64,000 nt of DNA, from positions 62,001-126,000 of the forward strand of contig NZ_KZ826488.1 of NCBI RefSeq assembly GCF_003205515.1, in the 5' to 3' direction. Under the pieces are notes generated by a model, which was not told the origin of the DNA, did not search any database, and was given only the letters and a program-made list of their open reading frames with translations. Source of the stretch: Litorivita pollutaquae. Its GTDB lineage: Bacteria; Pseudomonadota; Alphaproteobacteria; Rhodobacterales; Rhodobacteraceae. Both the position numbers and the translations under genes were made by a program. The number at the start of each line of letters is the position of its first letter. Position 1 is the stretch's first letter. Positions 1 to 8,996 of the stretch are shown in pieces.

Positions 1-16
1 TGGTAAGTTGTCTCAT
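1..16 (-). CDS. start of next liv-operon gene (partial, 5 codons)
   Basis: Read on the minus strand, an ATG at 16 begins M-R-Q-L-T and runs off the window. A strong ribosome binding site (GGGAGG) lies just upstream, and the start is 34 bases after the livF stop, so this is the next gene of the liv operon. In such operons the missing component is usually the periplasmic substrate-binding protein, and none is present in the window. That identity is inference from context only. Confidence 0.5.
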
Positions 17-50
17 GTTGTCCTCCCTGGATGTTGTCTTTTTTAGTACC

Positions 51-863
51 TCAGCTCAACCAACGCTTACGCCGGCTGTAATGCTTCACATTGTGGAAGT
101 CGGTGCCTTCACCGCCACCAAGATAGAATTCTTGGATATCGGAGTTGGACTTGAGAGCTTCCGCAGTGCCGTTCATGACGACACGACCGTTTTCAATCAG
201 ATATCCTTCCGAAACGATCTCCAAAGCGGCCAGAGCATTCTGTTCCACAAGGAGAACCGACATGCCTTCTTCTTTGTTGATCTTCTGAAGGATGCCGAAG
301 ATCTCGGCCACCAAGAACGGCGCAAGGCCGAGGCTCGGTTCGTCCAGCATCAACAGCTTCGGTTGCGTCACCAACGCCCTGCCGATGGCGAGCATTTGCT
401 GCTCGCCTCCGGACAGATACCCGGCTTGCGAATTGCGGCGTTCGGCGAGACGGGGGAAGTAAGCGTAGATCTTTTCCTTCTCCGCATTCAGCGTCGACCG
501 GGACATCCCCGTCGGCGCAGCAGCGGTCAGGTTCTCGTCCGGAGACAGATGTTCAAAGACACGGCGCCCTTCGATGACGTGACAGATACCTTTCTGCACG
601 CGATTTTGAGCCAGTGCGTCGGTAATATCTTCTCCTTCGAACTTGATCTCCCCGCGGCTGATACGTCCACGTTCAGCTTTCAAAAGACCGCTGATCGCTT
701 TCAGGGTTGTGCTTTTTCCCGCCCCGTTCGAGCCCAAAAGCGCGATCATCTCGCCTTTTGGAACTTGAACAGAGACACCTTTGATTGCCAGCATCACGTT
801 GTCGTACAGCACCTCGACACTGTTCATCGACAGAATGGGCTGGGCTTCTGCTTTATCTTGCAT
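51..863 (-). CDS. livF: branched-chain-type ABC transporter ATPase LivF
   Basis: One of two cytoplasmic ATPases powering uptake through the LivH/LivM channel (HAAT family). The 270-residue protein has Walker A GSNGAGKST (about 44-52), signature LSGGEQQ (about 150), Walker B LLMLDEPSLGLAP and the switch-His region VEQN, all intact. LivF proteins are usually about 235 residues; the extra length is a short N-terminal extension and a basic C-terminal tail. It is the last but one visible gene of a minus-strand operon. The transported molecule need not be an amino acid, because an acyl-CoA synthetase is embedded in the same operon; an organic acid is more likely (inference). Confidence 0.9.
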   Translation of the reverse strand: MQDKAEAQPILSMNSVEVLYDNVMLAIKGVSVQVPKGEMIALLGSNGAGKSTTLKAISGLLKAERGRISRGEIKFEGEDITDALAQNRVQKGICHVIEGRRVFEHLSPDENLTAAAPTGMSRSTLNAEKEKIYAYFPRLAERRNSQAGYLSGGEQQMLAIGRALVTQPKLLMLDEPSLGLAPFLVAEIFGILQKINKEEGMSVLLVEQNALAALEIVSEGYLIENGRVVMNGTAEALKSNSDIQEFYLGGGEGTDFHNVKHYSRRKRWLS

Positions 864-875
864 CGGGATCTCTCT

Positions 876-1949
876 TTATTTTCTGAGCTGATCGAAGGGC
901 CAGACCATCAAATATTCTCTGATGTTGCCGTAGAGCTTACCAAGCCCCAGCGGTTCGATCAAAAGAATGACGACAATCAGCGCACCATAGACCGCGTTCG
1001 GGATATGAGCGAGCGTTTCAACGTTGATCTGCATTCCAATCGCCTCGCTGCCTGCGGCAACCAGACCATTCACCAGACCCGGAACAAGCAGGATCAAAGC
1101 AACCCCGAAGTAGGATCCGATGATGCTACCAAGACCGCCAACGATCACCATCGCAAGCACCTGGATTGAAACGTTCACCGAGAACTGCTCAGGCGCAGCC
1201 AAGAAGAAGAAGGTTGCGACAAGCAATGCACCGCTAACGCCCGCGATAAAGGACGACGTCGCAAAGGCCAGGATCTTGTAGTAGAAACTGTTCACACCCA
1301 AGATCGCGGCTGCGAAGTCTTTTTCCCGCACGGCGACCAGAGCACGACCAAGGCCGGTGCGCTTCAGGTTCAGCATGAAAATCGTCACCAACACACACCA
1401 TCCGAAGGCGACATAGTAGTAGCCGGCGTCAGAGGTGATGTCCTGCCCAAGCAAGGCCAGAGTAGGAGATTGCAACGACGCGTGCGAGCCGCCCGAGATT
1501 GCTGGCGAGTGGGTCAACACCCAATCCATTACGAACTGCATCGCAAGGGTGGTAAGCGCCAGATACAAACCTTTGACCCGCAGAGCGGCGAAGGCGAAGA
1601 GGCTACCAATCACCGAAGAGGCCAGGCCCCCGATGATCAGAGCGAACTCCCAAGGCACGCCAAACTTTGCGGCGTGGATCGCGGAGTAAGCCCCAACAGC
1701 CATAACCGCAGCATAGCCCAAGTGAAGCTGACCGGCCCAACCCGTCACCAGGTTCAGCCCAAGTGCGGCCGCAGTCCAGATGAGCCAAGGCAGCATGTAG
1801 CTGTTCAGGTAAAGCGACGGGATAATGAACGGTGCCGCCACCCCGATGATTAGGAAAAAGACCGCCAGATTTCGGTCCGCAGGGACCTTGAACATACGAC
1901 TGTCTGAAATGTAATCGGCGTGATGGACACCGGAAAGTCGGTAAAACAT
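876..1949 (-). CDS. livM: branched-chain-type ABC transporter permease LivM
   Basis: Inner-membrane permease subunit of the HAAT-type importer, 357 residues, the usual LivM length. It shows about ten hydrophobic segments and the family signature around GLNLVTGWAGQLHLGYAAVMAVGAY near residue 60, plus a conserved cytoplasmic loop GRALVAVREKDFAAAILGV that contacts the ATPases. It begins 3 bases after livH, so the two permease subunits are almost certainly translated together. The N terminus carries a roughly 20-residue soluble extension before the first membrane segment. Confidence 0.92.
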   Translation of the reverse strand: MFYRLSGVHHADYISDSRMFKVPADRNLAVFFLIIGVAAPFIIPSLYLNSYMLPWLIWTAAALGLNLVTGWAGQLHLGYAAVMAVGAYSAIHAAKFGVPWEFALIIGGLASSVIGSLFAFAALRVKGLYLALTTLAMQFVMDWVLTHSPAISGGSHASLQSPTLALLGQDITSDAGYYYVAFGWCVLVTIFMLNLKRTGLGRALVAVREKDFAAAILGVNSFYYKILAFATSSFIAGVSGALLVATFFFLAAPEQFSVNVSIQVLAMVIVGGLGSIIGSYFGVALILLVPGLVNGLVAAGSEAIGMQINVETLAHIPNAVYGALIVVILLIEPLGLGKLYGNIREYLMVWPFDQLRK

Positions 1950-1952
1950 CTT

Positions 1953-2840
1953 TTATACCCTTTCGATGTCGTGACGGCCGAACAATCCATGTGGACGGAT
2001 CATGACCGTAAGAATGAGAACCGCAGCGACGATAAGTTCACGGCTACCGCCACCAACGAGCGGATCGATGAAATCTGCACCGACGTTTTCGATAATGCCG
2101 AGAATGATACCGGCAATCACCGCGCCGAGGATGCTGTCGAGACCGCCCAGAACCGCAACTGTCAGACCTTTAAGAAGCAACAGCGACAGGGATTGATCGA
2201 CACCTTGAACTTCGCCCCAGATGACGCCTGCGGCGACGGCAACAACCGAAGCCAGGGCCCAGGACAAACCGACACCACGTTCGACCGAAATCCCGACCGA
2301 CCACGAAGCGGTATAATCATCCGCAATCGCGCGCAGTTTGATGCCCGTCCGGCTGCGGAAGAACAGCATGAAGGCCACAAAGAGACCGATCGCCACAGCA
2401 GCACCGACAAGATGGATACGGCTGATGAAGATGTCGCCCAAGAACAACGGATCATAGCTGACGCCCAATTCCATCGAACGCGACGTGCCGCCCCAGATGG
2501 CAAGCGTTGTGCCGCGCAGGAAGATATCGAGGCCCAGTGTCAACATCAGGATCATGACAACAGGGCGACCCGCGAGACGGCGCAGAGCGACACGCTCGAT
2601 GCCAAATCCCAATGCGAACATGAACAACGCCGCCAGAGGGATCGCAAGCCACAAAGGCAAACCCGCGTCATGCGAAAGAGCCACAACCACATAGGCCCCG
2701 AGCATTGTCAGCCCGCCCTGTGCCAAGTTGGGCACCGAGGAAGCTTTGTAAATCAGCACCAAGCCGATGGCGAAAAGCGAATACAGAAGACCCGTGAGGG
2801 CACCGTTGATCGCAAGCTCCGATAAAAATATCCAGTCCAT
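1953..2840 (-). CDS. livH: branched-chain-type ABC transporter permease LivH
   Basis: Second inner-membrane permease of the importer, 295 residues, the standard LivH length. The N terminus (INGALTGLLYSLFAIGLVLIYKAS) and the segment PNLAQGGLTMLGAYV are typical of LivH, as is the EAA-like loop GIKLRAIADDYTASWSVGI. The C-terminal GGLDSILGAVIAGIILGIIEN segment is also conserved in the family. The start codon follows the stop of the acyl-CoA synthetase gene directly, with no intergenic base, which supports co-translation. Confidence 0.92.
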   Translation of the reverse strand: MDWIFLSELAINGALTGLLYSLFAIGLVLIYKASSVPNLAQGGLTMLGAYVVVALSHDAGLPLWLAIPLAALFMFALGFGIERVALRRLAGRPVVMILMLTLGLDIFLRGTTLAIWGGTSRSMELGVSYDPLFLGDIFISRIHLVGAAVAIGLFVAFMLFFRSRTGIKLRAIADDYTASWSVGISVERGVGLSWALASVVAVAAGVIWGEVQGVDQSLSLLLLKGLTVAVLGGLDSILGAVIAGIILGIIENVGADFIDPLVGGGSRELIVAAVLILTVMIRPHGLFGRHDIERV

Positions 2841-4757
2841 TTATACCTCCCTGATGGGAAGGCTTTTTTCGACCTTCCCTACTTCCCCGGTCTCGTAAGT
2901 CACTTGTGCGCTTACATGGACCTCTTTTGAACCGTCGTAGAGCGCAGCGATAACATCGGCATAACGTTCCTGAACGACTTTACGACGTAGTTTACGGGTC
3001 CGTGTGATTTCCCCATCATCCGGGTCGAATTCTTTCGGCAAACTGACAAAACGCTTCAACTGCAAAGGCTCCGTGACGGCCTTGTTCACCCGCTCGAACG
3101 CCTGGTGCAGCAGCTTGGAAACTTCATCGCGCTGAGACAAATCGGCATAAGAGACGTAAGGCACGCCATTCACTTCGGCCCAGTGACCTACCGCTTCGAA
3201 ATCGACGCAAACCATGGCTGTCAACTCATCCAGTCCCGCACCCAGAACAGCCGCATCTTTGATGTACGGGCTGAACTTCAGACGGTTCTCGATGTAGTTG
3301 GGAACATAGCGTTCGCCGCCGGCCGTATACATGACCTCAGACACACGCCCGAGAACCACCAGCTGGCCGTTATCTTCAAGATACCCGGCATCGCCAGTAC
3401 GCAACCAGCCCCCTTCGAGGGCCTCGGCGGTTGCTTCGGGCTTGTTGAAATAGCCTTCGAACACGCTATCCGAGCGCAGCAGGATCTCGCCGCTGTCGTC
3501 AATCTTGACGTCAACACCCGGTGCCGGTTTGCCAACAGTATGCAGGCGCACTTCGTCCGGTGCTTGCATCGCACTGATCGCGCTGATCTCGGTTTGACCG
3601 TAGAACTGACGCAGTTTGATGCCAAGGGCGCGGTAAAACACAAAGGTGTCTTCGCCGATGGCCTCACCGCCGGTGAAGGCATTCTTCAAACGGCTCATGC
3701 CGAATTGGTCCTTGACCGGCCCGAAGACGAGCAACTCGCCCAGCATCCGGCCCAAAGGTTCCAGCACGCCGCCGGTCTGGCCATTCAGCTTGCGGGTTTC
3801 GGCTGCCGTGGCCCGATCCATGAAGAAATGGTACAACCATTTTTTCAACCGGGTGGAATCTTCCATACCGACCTGAATTGTGGTCAGCATCTGGTCCCAA
3901 CTTCTGGGCGCCGCCAAATAGAATGTCGGTGCGATTTCGCGCATGTCCCGAACGACCGTTTCCTGCCGTTCCGGCACGTTCACGGTAAAGCGGTACAAAA
4001 GCGCAGCAGCCACTGTAATGGCATAGTCCCCGACCCAAGCCATCGGAAGATAGGCAAGAATTTCCTCACCCTCTCCATATGCCCCGGCGTCATGGCCATT
4101 CTTGGCCGCCGCCAAAACATTCTTCTGGCTCAGAACAATACCCTTTGGCGCGCCGGTTGTGCCCGACGAGTGCAAGAAGATCGCCGGATCGTCAGGCGTT
4201 GCTCTCTTTGAAAGTTCTTCGCGACGCTTGGGATCTTCGTTCAGATGGTGTGTACCAACTTCAACCAAGTGGTCCCACGACATCAGACCTTCGTCTTCGT
4301 AGAACCCGAGCCCGCGCGTCTCATCATAGATGATATGTGCGATGCCGCTTGCGCCAGCGTCCCGAAGCTCAAGGATCTTGTCGACCTGTTCCTGATCTTC
4401 CGCGATCGCCGCAACAATTTCAACTTCGCCGAGGAAATGCTGCAGCTCGTCAAGCGTTGCCCCCGGATAGGCCGGCATTGCGTAGGCACCAAGCAGTGAA
4501 ATCGCCAGCATGCCGCCATAAAGCCGCGCGCGGTTGTCGCCCAAAATGAGCACAGCCTTGCCCGGCTTTACGCCAAGTTTCTCCAGACCTGCCGCACAGG
4601 CCAAGATTTCTTCTGCGTAATCGGCCCAGGTTGTTTCCTTCCAGATGCCGCGCTCTTTCTCGCGAACCGCAATACTCGACCCGTGGCTAGACGCATTCCG
4701 CGCCAACAAAGCGCCGATCGTCTCGCTGGCAGAATGCAATTTTGCTCCTTCAGCCAT
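2841..4757 (-). CDS. AMP-forming acyl-CoA synthetase
   Basis: Activates a carboxylic acid to its CoA thioester with ATP (ANL superfamily, long-chain FadD15-like group). The P-loop LHSSGTTGAPKGI lies near residue 195, the adenylate motif QFYGQTEISA near 390, the GWLRTGDAGYLEDNG motif near 455 and the C-terminal K-bearing segment ITRTRKLRRK near 600. The length of 638 residues fits. I place the start at 4757 (MAEGAKL) because GGAGGG lies nine bases upstream; an in-frame ATG at 4769 is possible. It overlaps livG and lies between two liv subunits, so it probably acts on the imported substrate. Exact chain specificity cannot be read from the sequence. Confidence 0.88.
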   Translation of the reverse strand: MAEGAKLHSASETIGALLARNASSHGSSIAVREKERGIWKETTWADYAEEILACAAGLEKLGVKPGKAVLILGDNRARLYGGMLAISLLGAYAMPAYPGATLDELQHFLGEVEIVAAIAEDQEQVDKILELRDAGASGIAHIIYDETRGLGFYEDEGLMSWDHLVEVGTHHLNEDPKRREELSKRATPDDPAIFLHSSGTTGAPKGIVLSQKNVLAAAKNGHDAGAYGEGEEILAYLPMAWVGDYAITVAAALLYRFTVNVPERQETVVRDMREIAPTFYLAAPRSWDQMLTTIQVGMEDSTRLKKWLYHFFMDRATAAETRKLNGQTGGVLEPLGRMLGELLVFGPVKDQFGMSRLKNAFTGGEAIGEDTFVFYRALGIKLRQFYGQTEISAISAMQAPDEVRLHTVGKPAPGVDVKIDDSGEILLRSDSVFEGYFNKPEATAEALEGGWLRTGDAGYLEDNGQLVVLGRVSEVMYTAGGERYVPNYIENRLKFSPYIKDAAVLGAGLDELTAMVCVDFEAVGHWAEVNGVPYVSYADLSQRDEVSKLLHQAFERVNKAVTEPLQLKRFVSLPKEFDPDDGEITRTRKLRRKVVQERYADVIAALYDGSKEVHVSAQVTYETGEVGKVEKSLPIREV

Positions 4758-5556
4758 GGGACCCTCCAATATATGCTTCGATGACCCTTGGGTCTTTTAC
4801 AACTTCTTTCGGAATGCCGCTGGCGATCATTTCGCCGTAGTTCAATGCAAGCATCCGATCGCAAATGCCGGTGATGACATCCATGTGGTGTTCAATCAGC
4901 AGGACGCTGACGCCACGTTCGGCCCGCGCATCCAGAATAAAGCGGGACATATATCCCTTCTCTTCCTGGTTCATACCGGCCATCGGTTCGTCAAGGATCA
5001 GCATTTGCGGTTCCGCCACCAGCGCGCGCGCCAGCTCGACCCGTTTTTTCAACCCGATCGGAAGACCATCGACCAACTCGTGGCGGATGCTTTCAAGTTG
5101 TAGAAACTCGATCACTTCCTCGACGATTTTGCGGTTCTCGATCTCTTCGCGTTGTGCTGCCAACCAATAAAGCGCGGTGCGCATAACGCCCGGCTTCATG
5201 TGGATGTGCCGCCCGAGAAGAATGTTATCCAGAACGCTCATCCCGTTGAACAGGGCGAGGTTTTGGAACGTGCGGGCCACGCCGAGCGTCGCAACCTTAT
5301 GCGGTGCGGTGCCGGTGATGTCTTTTCCTGCCAGCCGGACAGTCCCGACGTTTGGCGGGTAAAACCCGGTGATTGCGTTTGTCAGTGTTGTTTTGCCGCT
5401 GCCGTTTGGGCCAACGAGACCAAAAATTTCACCCTGCTGAATAACAAGGTCAACACCGGTAACAGCGACGATCCCACCAAACCGGCGTTCGATCCCACTG
5501 CATTCCAGTATAGCCCCATCTCCGGCGCTGTTTGCTGTTTGCTTGTTCGTCATCAT
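4750..5556 (-). CDS. livG: branched-chain-type ABC transporter ATPase LivG
   Basis: Second ATPase of the importer, 268 residues. Walker A GPNGSGKTT is at about 49-57, the Q-loop region is VARTFQNLALF, the signature is degenerate (LPIGLKKRVELARAL instead of LSGGQ) and Walker B is MLILDEPMAGMN. The degenerate signature and the longer helical domain between Q-loop and signature are typical of LivG. Its 3' end overlaps the synthetase gene by 8 bases. Two adjacent methionines (5556, 5553) make the exact start uncertain by one codon. Confidence 0.9.
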   Translation of the reverse strand: MMTNKQTANSAGDGAILECSGIERRFGGIVAVTGVDLVIQQGEIFGLVGPNGSGKTTLTNAITGFYPPNVGTVRLAGKDITGTAPHKVATLGVARTFQNLALFNGMSVLDNILLGRHIHMKPGVMRTALYWLAAQREEIENRKIVEEVIEFLQLESIRHELVDGLPIGLKKRVELARALVAEPQMLILDEPMAGMNQEEKGYMSRFILDARAERGVSVLLIEHHMDVITGICDRMLALNYGEMIASGIPKEVVKDPRVIEAYIGGSHG

Positions 5557-5592
5557 CTAGATTCTGTTGTCCCCCTATGTTCGTAGCTTGTG

Positions 5593-6447
5593 TTAGGAAA
5601 TCCGGAAGTAGTCCGGTCGCCCTGTTGGCCAGGGATCCCCCCACAGCTGCTGCCCGCCGTCGATATTTAGAACTTCGCCAGTTACGAATTTCCCCGAATT
5701 AGCCGCCATATAGACGACACCTTCCGCAACATCCCATTCGTCCCCTGCATGCCGCATCGGATTGGAATCCTGAAAGGTTGCCGAGCCTTCTGCGGGATAG
5801 TTTCCAAAGCCGTTGCTTTCACAGCAGCCCGGCGCCACGCAGTTCACCCGGATATTATGCGGTGCCCACTCCACGGCAACCGATTTGGACAGGTATATCA
5901 CCCCTGCCCGCGCCGCACAGGTATGCGCGATGCCCGGCATACCGCGCCAGATATCGGCAACGATATTCACGATTGAGCCCGGTTGTTTGTTCTTTTCCCA
6001 ATGGCGCGCCGTGGATTGCATCATCCACCAGGTGCCATTGAGATTGGTATCGATCACCGCGTTCCAGCCCTTAGGGGTGAAATCCAGAGCAGCCTGTGGA
6101 AACTGCCCGCCCGCATTATTGACCAGAACGTCAATCGATCCGTATTCCTGATTCACCTTGCTGACGAAATCCTCGACCTGTTCAGGGTCGCGGATGGTCA
6201 TCGGCATGGCAAAGACTTTGGCACCCAAGTCTTCGAGAAATGCCTTGGCCGAAGCCAGCTTTTCCTCGTTACGTCCATTGATTGCAAGATTGGCACCCAG
6301 TTTGGCGAACAGGGCCGCGATCGCCAGGCCCAGGCCACCACCTGCGCCAGTTACGACAACCGTTTTACCCGCGAACAAGTCGCTTGAAAAAACGGTCGAG
6401 CGCTCCCGTAGGTCTTCTCGCGAAGACCCAAATTGCGTCTCACTCAT
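5593..6447 (-). CDS. SDR-family oxidoreductase with altered active site
   Basis: Rossmann-fold short-chain dehydrogenase/reductase, 284 residues, first gene of the liv operon. The nucleotide motif TGAGGGLG lies near residue 34 and the structural motif NNAGG near 112. The usual catalytic YxxxK is not seen: at that place the protein reads AHTCAARAGVIYLSK, giving Thr for Tyr and Arg for Lys when aligned on the following AGV. The catalytic Ser region (NIVADIWRG) also lacks an obvious Ser. Similar SDRs without Tyr occur among 2,4-dienoyl-CoA reductase-like and terpene-acid-associated enzymes (family knowledge, from memory). A role in reducing or isomerising a CoA-bound intermediate is inferred from the operon. 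Confidence 0.8.
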   Translation of the reverse strand: MSETQFGSSREDLRERSTVFSSDLFAGKTVVVTGAGGGLGLAIAALFAKLGANLAINGRNEEKLASAKAFLEDLGAKVFAMPMTIRDPEQVEDFVSKVNQEYGSIDVLVNNAGGQFPQAALDFTPKGWNAVIDTNLNGTWWMMQSTARHWEKNKQPGSIVNIVADIWRGMPGIAHTCAARAGVIYLSKSVAVEWAPHNIRVNCVAPGCCESNGFGNYPAEGSATFQDSNPMRHAGDEWDVAEGVVYMAANSGKFVTGEVLNIDGGQQLWGDPWPTGRPDYFRIS

Positions 6448-6489
6448 GACGCCTCCTCCCTTTGTCCCTCGTTCGAGGTTTTCCCCGAT

Positions 6490-6518
6490 AATCTAACGCG
6501 CGTTAGAAAAACAATCAA
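6490..6518 (-). promoter_or_regulatory. promoter and TetR-type operator upstream of SDR-liv operon
   Basis: The perfect dyad CTAACGCGCGTTAG occupies 6493-6506, 46-59 bp upstream of the SDR start. On the minus strand a -35-like TTGATT (6513-6518) and a -10-like TAGATT (6490-6495) are separated by 17 bp, so the dyad would cover the spacer and block RNA polymerase. The same dyad pattern recurs at 8953, 61338 and 63581. Confidence 0.6.
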
Positions 6519-6554
6519 GCAATAATGCCCGATGTTTCAACGCCCCCCTCATAC

Positions 6555-7721
6555 CTAGTAAGATTTTGGAAGTCCAAGGGCTTTTTCAGCAATAAACGAC
6601 AAAAGCATTTGCGGCGTCACCGGAACGATCCGGAACAGCAATGCCTCTCTCACCAGCCGTTCGACATGATATTCCTTGGCATAGCCGAATCCCCCAAAGG
6701 AAATTTGCGCCGCTTCGGTCGCCTCAACGGCCGCATCCGCCGCCAAAAGCTTGGCCGCGTTTGCCTCGACGCCGCAGGCCTCGCCCGAATCGTAGAGGGC
6801 AGCCGCGTGCATTACCATAAGGTTGGCTGATTCCACCCGCGCCCACGCCCGTGCCAACGGGTGCTGAACCCCCTGATTCTGACCGATCGGCCGGCCAAAA
6901 ACCACGCGCTCGTTGGCGTATTTCGCGGCACGGGTCAAAGCATTGCGCGCAATGCCGATGCATTCTCCGGCCACAAGGATGCGTTCAGGGTTCAGCCCAT
7001 GCAAGATCTGCCGGAACCCCTGACCTTCTTCACCGATCAGATCTTCGGCCGGAATGGGCAGACCGTCGATGAAGACTTCATTCGAATCGACCGCTTTGCG
7101 CCCCATTTTCTCGATCTCGCGCACATCCACGTATTTGCGATCAAGGTCGGTATAGAACAGGCTCAATCCTTCGGTCGGGTTGGTCACCTCTTCAATCGGC
7201 GTGGTTCGGGCCAAAAGCAGCATCTTATGCGCGACCTGCGCCGTCGAAATCCAAACTTTCTGACCATGCACGATGTAGTGATCACCCTGCCGCACAGCCA
7301 TGGTTTTCAATTTGGTCGTATCCAATCCGGTGGTCGGTTCGGTCACGGCGAAACAGGCCTTTTCATCGCCGGAGATCAGAGGCGCCAACATCCGCGCGCG
7401 CTGCGCGTCAGAGCCGAACTTCACCACCGGATTGAGCCCGAATATATTCATATGGACCGCCGAAGCCCCGCTGGCCCCCGCACCCGATTCGGCGATGGCC
7501 TGCATCATGATGGTTGCTTCGGTGATCCCCAAACCGGCCCCGCCGACCGATTCCGGCATGGCAATCCCAAGCCATCCGCCATCGGCCATGGCCCTGTGCA
7601 GATCATGCGGAAAGCCGCCGTTGCGGTCGCGCTCCAGCCAATAGTCGTCGTCGAACTGTTCGCATATCCGCAAAATCTGGTCGCGAATTTCTCTTTGCTC
7701 GTCCGTCATTCGAAATGTCAT
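6555..7721 (-). CDS. acyl-CoA dehydrogenase (CaiB-linked)
   Basis: FAD-dependent alpha,beta-dehydrogenation of an acyl-CoA, passing electrons to ETF. The 388-residue length is standard. Visible motifs are CFAVTEPTTGLDTTKLKT (flavin/substrate loop, near 130), the R-rich FGRPIGQNQGVQHPLA segment (near 280) and the C-terminal SFGGFGYAKEYHVERLVREALLFRIVPVTPQM, where the usual catalytic Glu position could not be assigned with confidence. Its ATG overlaps the stop of the CoA-transferase gene (ATGA), so the two are translationally coupled and probably act on the same substrate. Confidence 0.88.
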   Translation of the reverse strand: MTFRMTDEQREIRDQILRICEQFDDDYWLERDRNGGFPHDLHRAMADGGWLGIAMPESVGGAGLGITEATIMMQAIAESGAGASGASAVHMNIFGLNPVVKFGSDAQRARMLAPLISGDEKACFAVTEPTTGLDTTKLKTMAVRQGDHYIVHGQKVWISTAQVAHKMLLLARTTPIEEVTNPTEGLSLFYTDLDRKYVDVREIEKMGRKAVDSNEVFIDGLPIPAEDLIGEEGQGFRQILHGLNPERILVAGECIGIARNALTRAAKYANERVVFGRPIGQNQGVQHPLARAWARVESANLMVMHAAALYDSGEACGVEANAAKLLAADAAVEATEAAQISFGGFGYAKEYHVERLVREALLFRIVPVTPQMLLSFIAEKALGLPKSY

Positions 7722-8932
7722 GATCTGTCCTCCCCATCGTCAAAACTTATCAGCCCTGCATCGCTCAGAGCCGCGATCCGGTCATCGTCAAAACCAAGTT
7801 CGCGCAGAATGCTGCGGGTGTCGGCGCCGGGCGCCCGTCCCAGCCACCGCAGCGCGCCGGGTGTGGCGCTCATATGCGGGACCGGACCGATGACTTTTGT
7901 CGGCTCGCCTTCGACCGATACGATATCGCCGCGATGCTTGATTTGCTCGTTGGTCGTGATCTCTTCGACACTCAGCACCCGCGAGGCAATCGCGTCGTGA
8001 CGGGCGAATACCGCCTCGACCTCGGCAAGGGTGTGCTGCGTGACGAAATCATTGATGGCATCAAAGACCACGGACATGTGCTGCGACATCTCGGCAAGGG
8101 TCGCAAACCGCGGATCATCGGCCAAAGCATCGCCGCCCACCGCACGCAACAGCCGCTGCGCGGTCTCGGCGCTGCCTGCTGAAACCGTCAACCACACGCC
8201 ATCGGAGGTGCGAAACATGCCCCCCGGCGCGTAATCCATCGGCTGGCGCAACCCGTTGCGGCGCGGCGAATGATTGGCACCCGTCAAAGCCGGAACCGGA
8301 TAATCCATCAATCGCAGCAAGGCCTCGAACACCGCCAGATCAATAACCTGACCACGCGCCGTGCCTTTTTCGCGCGCAAACAGCGCGATCATAATGCCCA
8401 AAGCGCCCATCAAACCGGTGGTGCTGTCCGCCGCCGGAAATCCGGGATGCATTGGCGGCCCGTCGGTGAACCCTGTCAGATGCGCCAGACCGCTCATGGC
8501 TTCTGCGGCACGTCCAAAGGCGGGCACATCCCGCATCGGGCCGTCCTGCCCATACCCCGAAATCCGCAAAATGGTCAGATCCGGATTCCATTCGTGCAAG
8601 GTCTCTGGCCCGACCCCTCCGCGCTCCAGCACGCCGGGGCGGAAATTTTCAACCAGCACATCGGCACCTTCAACCAGTTTGCGCAGGATCTCGCGACCTT
8701 CATCCGACTTCCAATTCAGGCTCAGGGTTTGCTTGTTGCGGCCCAGCGTTTTCCACCAGACGCCCACCCCATCTTCGGCTTTGGGTCCAAGGTCGCGCAC
8801 CATGTCGGTCCGGTTCGGCGATTCGATCTTGATGACATCTGCGCCAAAATCAGAAAGCAAAGCGGCGGAAAGCGGCCCGGCAATAACATGGCCGAGTTCA
8901 ATGATTTTCAGGTGTTGAAGTGGTCCGGTCAT
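7718..8932 (-). CDS. CaiB/BaiF (class III) CoA-transferase
   Basis: Transfers CoA between acyl-CoA and a free acid through an aspartyl-CoA intermediate. The family N terminus LQHLKIIELGHVIAGPLSAALLSDFGADVIKIE is followed by GRNKQTLSLNWKSDEGREILRKL and VENFRPGVLERGG, and the likely catalytic Asp is in FPAADSTTG. At 404 residues it matches the family (about 400). I chose the ATG at 8932; the upstream ATG at 8959 lies inside the operator dyad and would put translation on top of the regulatory site. First gene of a two-gene operon with the dehydrogenase. Racemase activity (AMACR-like) is an alternative within the same fold. Confidence 0.85.
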   Translation of the reverse strand: MTGPLQHLKIIELGHVIAGPLSAALLSDFGADVIKIESPNRTDMVRDLGPKAEDGVGVWWKTLGRNKQTLSLNWKSDEGREILRKLVEGADVLVENFRPGVLERGGVGPETLHEWNPDLTILRISGYGQDGPMRDVPAFGRAAEAMSGLAHLTGFTDGPPMHPGFPAADSTTGLMGALGIMIALFAREKGTARGQVIDLAVFEALLRLMDYPVPALTGANHSPRRNGLRQPMDYAPGGMFRTSDGVWLTVSAGSAETAQRLLRAVGGDALADDPRFATLAEMSQHMSVVFDAINDFVTQHTLAEVEAVFARHDAIASRVLSVEEITTNEQIKHRGDIVSVEGEPTKVIGPVPHMSATPGALRWLGRAPGADTRSILRELGFDDDRIAALSDAGLISFDDGEDRS

Positions 8933-8952
8933 CTGCTCTCTTCGCTCATATT

Positions 8953-8996
8953 CTAACATTTGTTAGATTATTAGCCACCCGGGACGCAAACCTCAA
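8953..8996 (-). promoter_or_regulatory. promoter and TetR-type operator upstream of CaiB operon
   Basis: On the minus strand TTGAGG (8991-8996) and TAATAA (8968-8973) form a promoter with exactly 17 bp spacing. The perfect dyad CTAACATTTGTTAG (8953-8966) follows immediately, over the expected transcription start and 21 bp before the chosen start codon. This placement fits repression. Confidence 0.7.
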
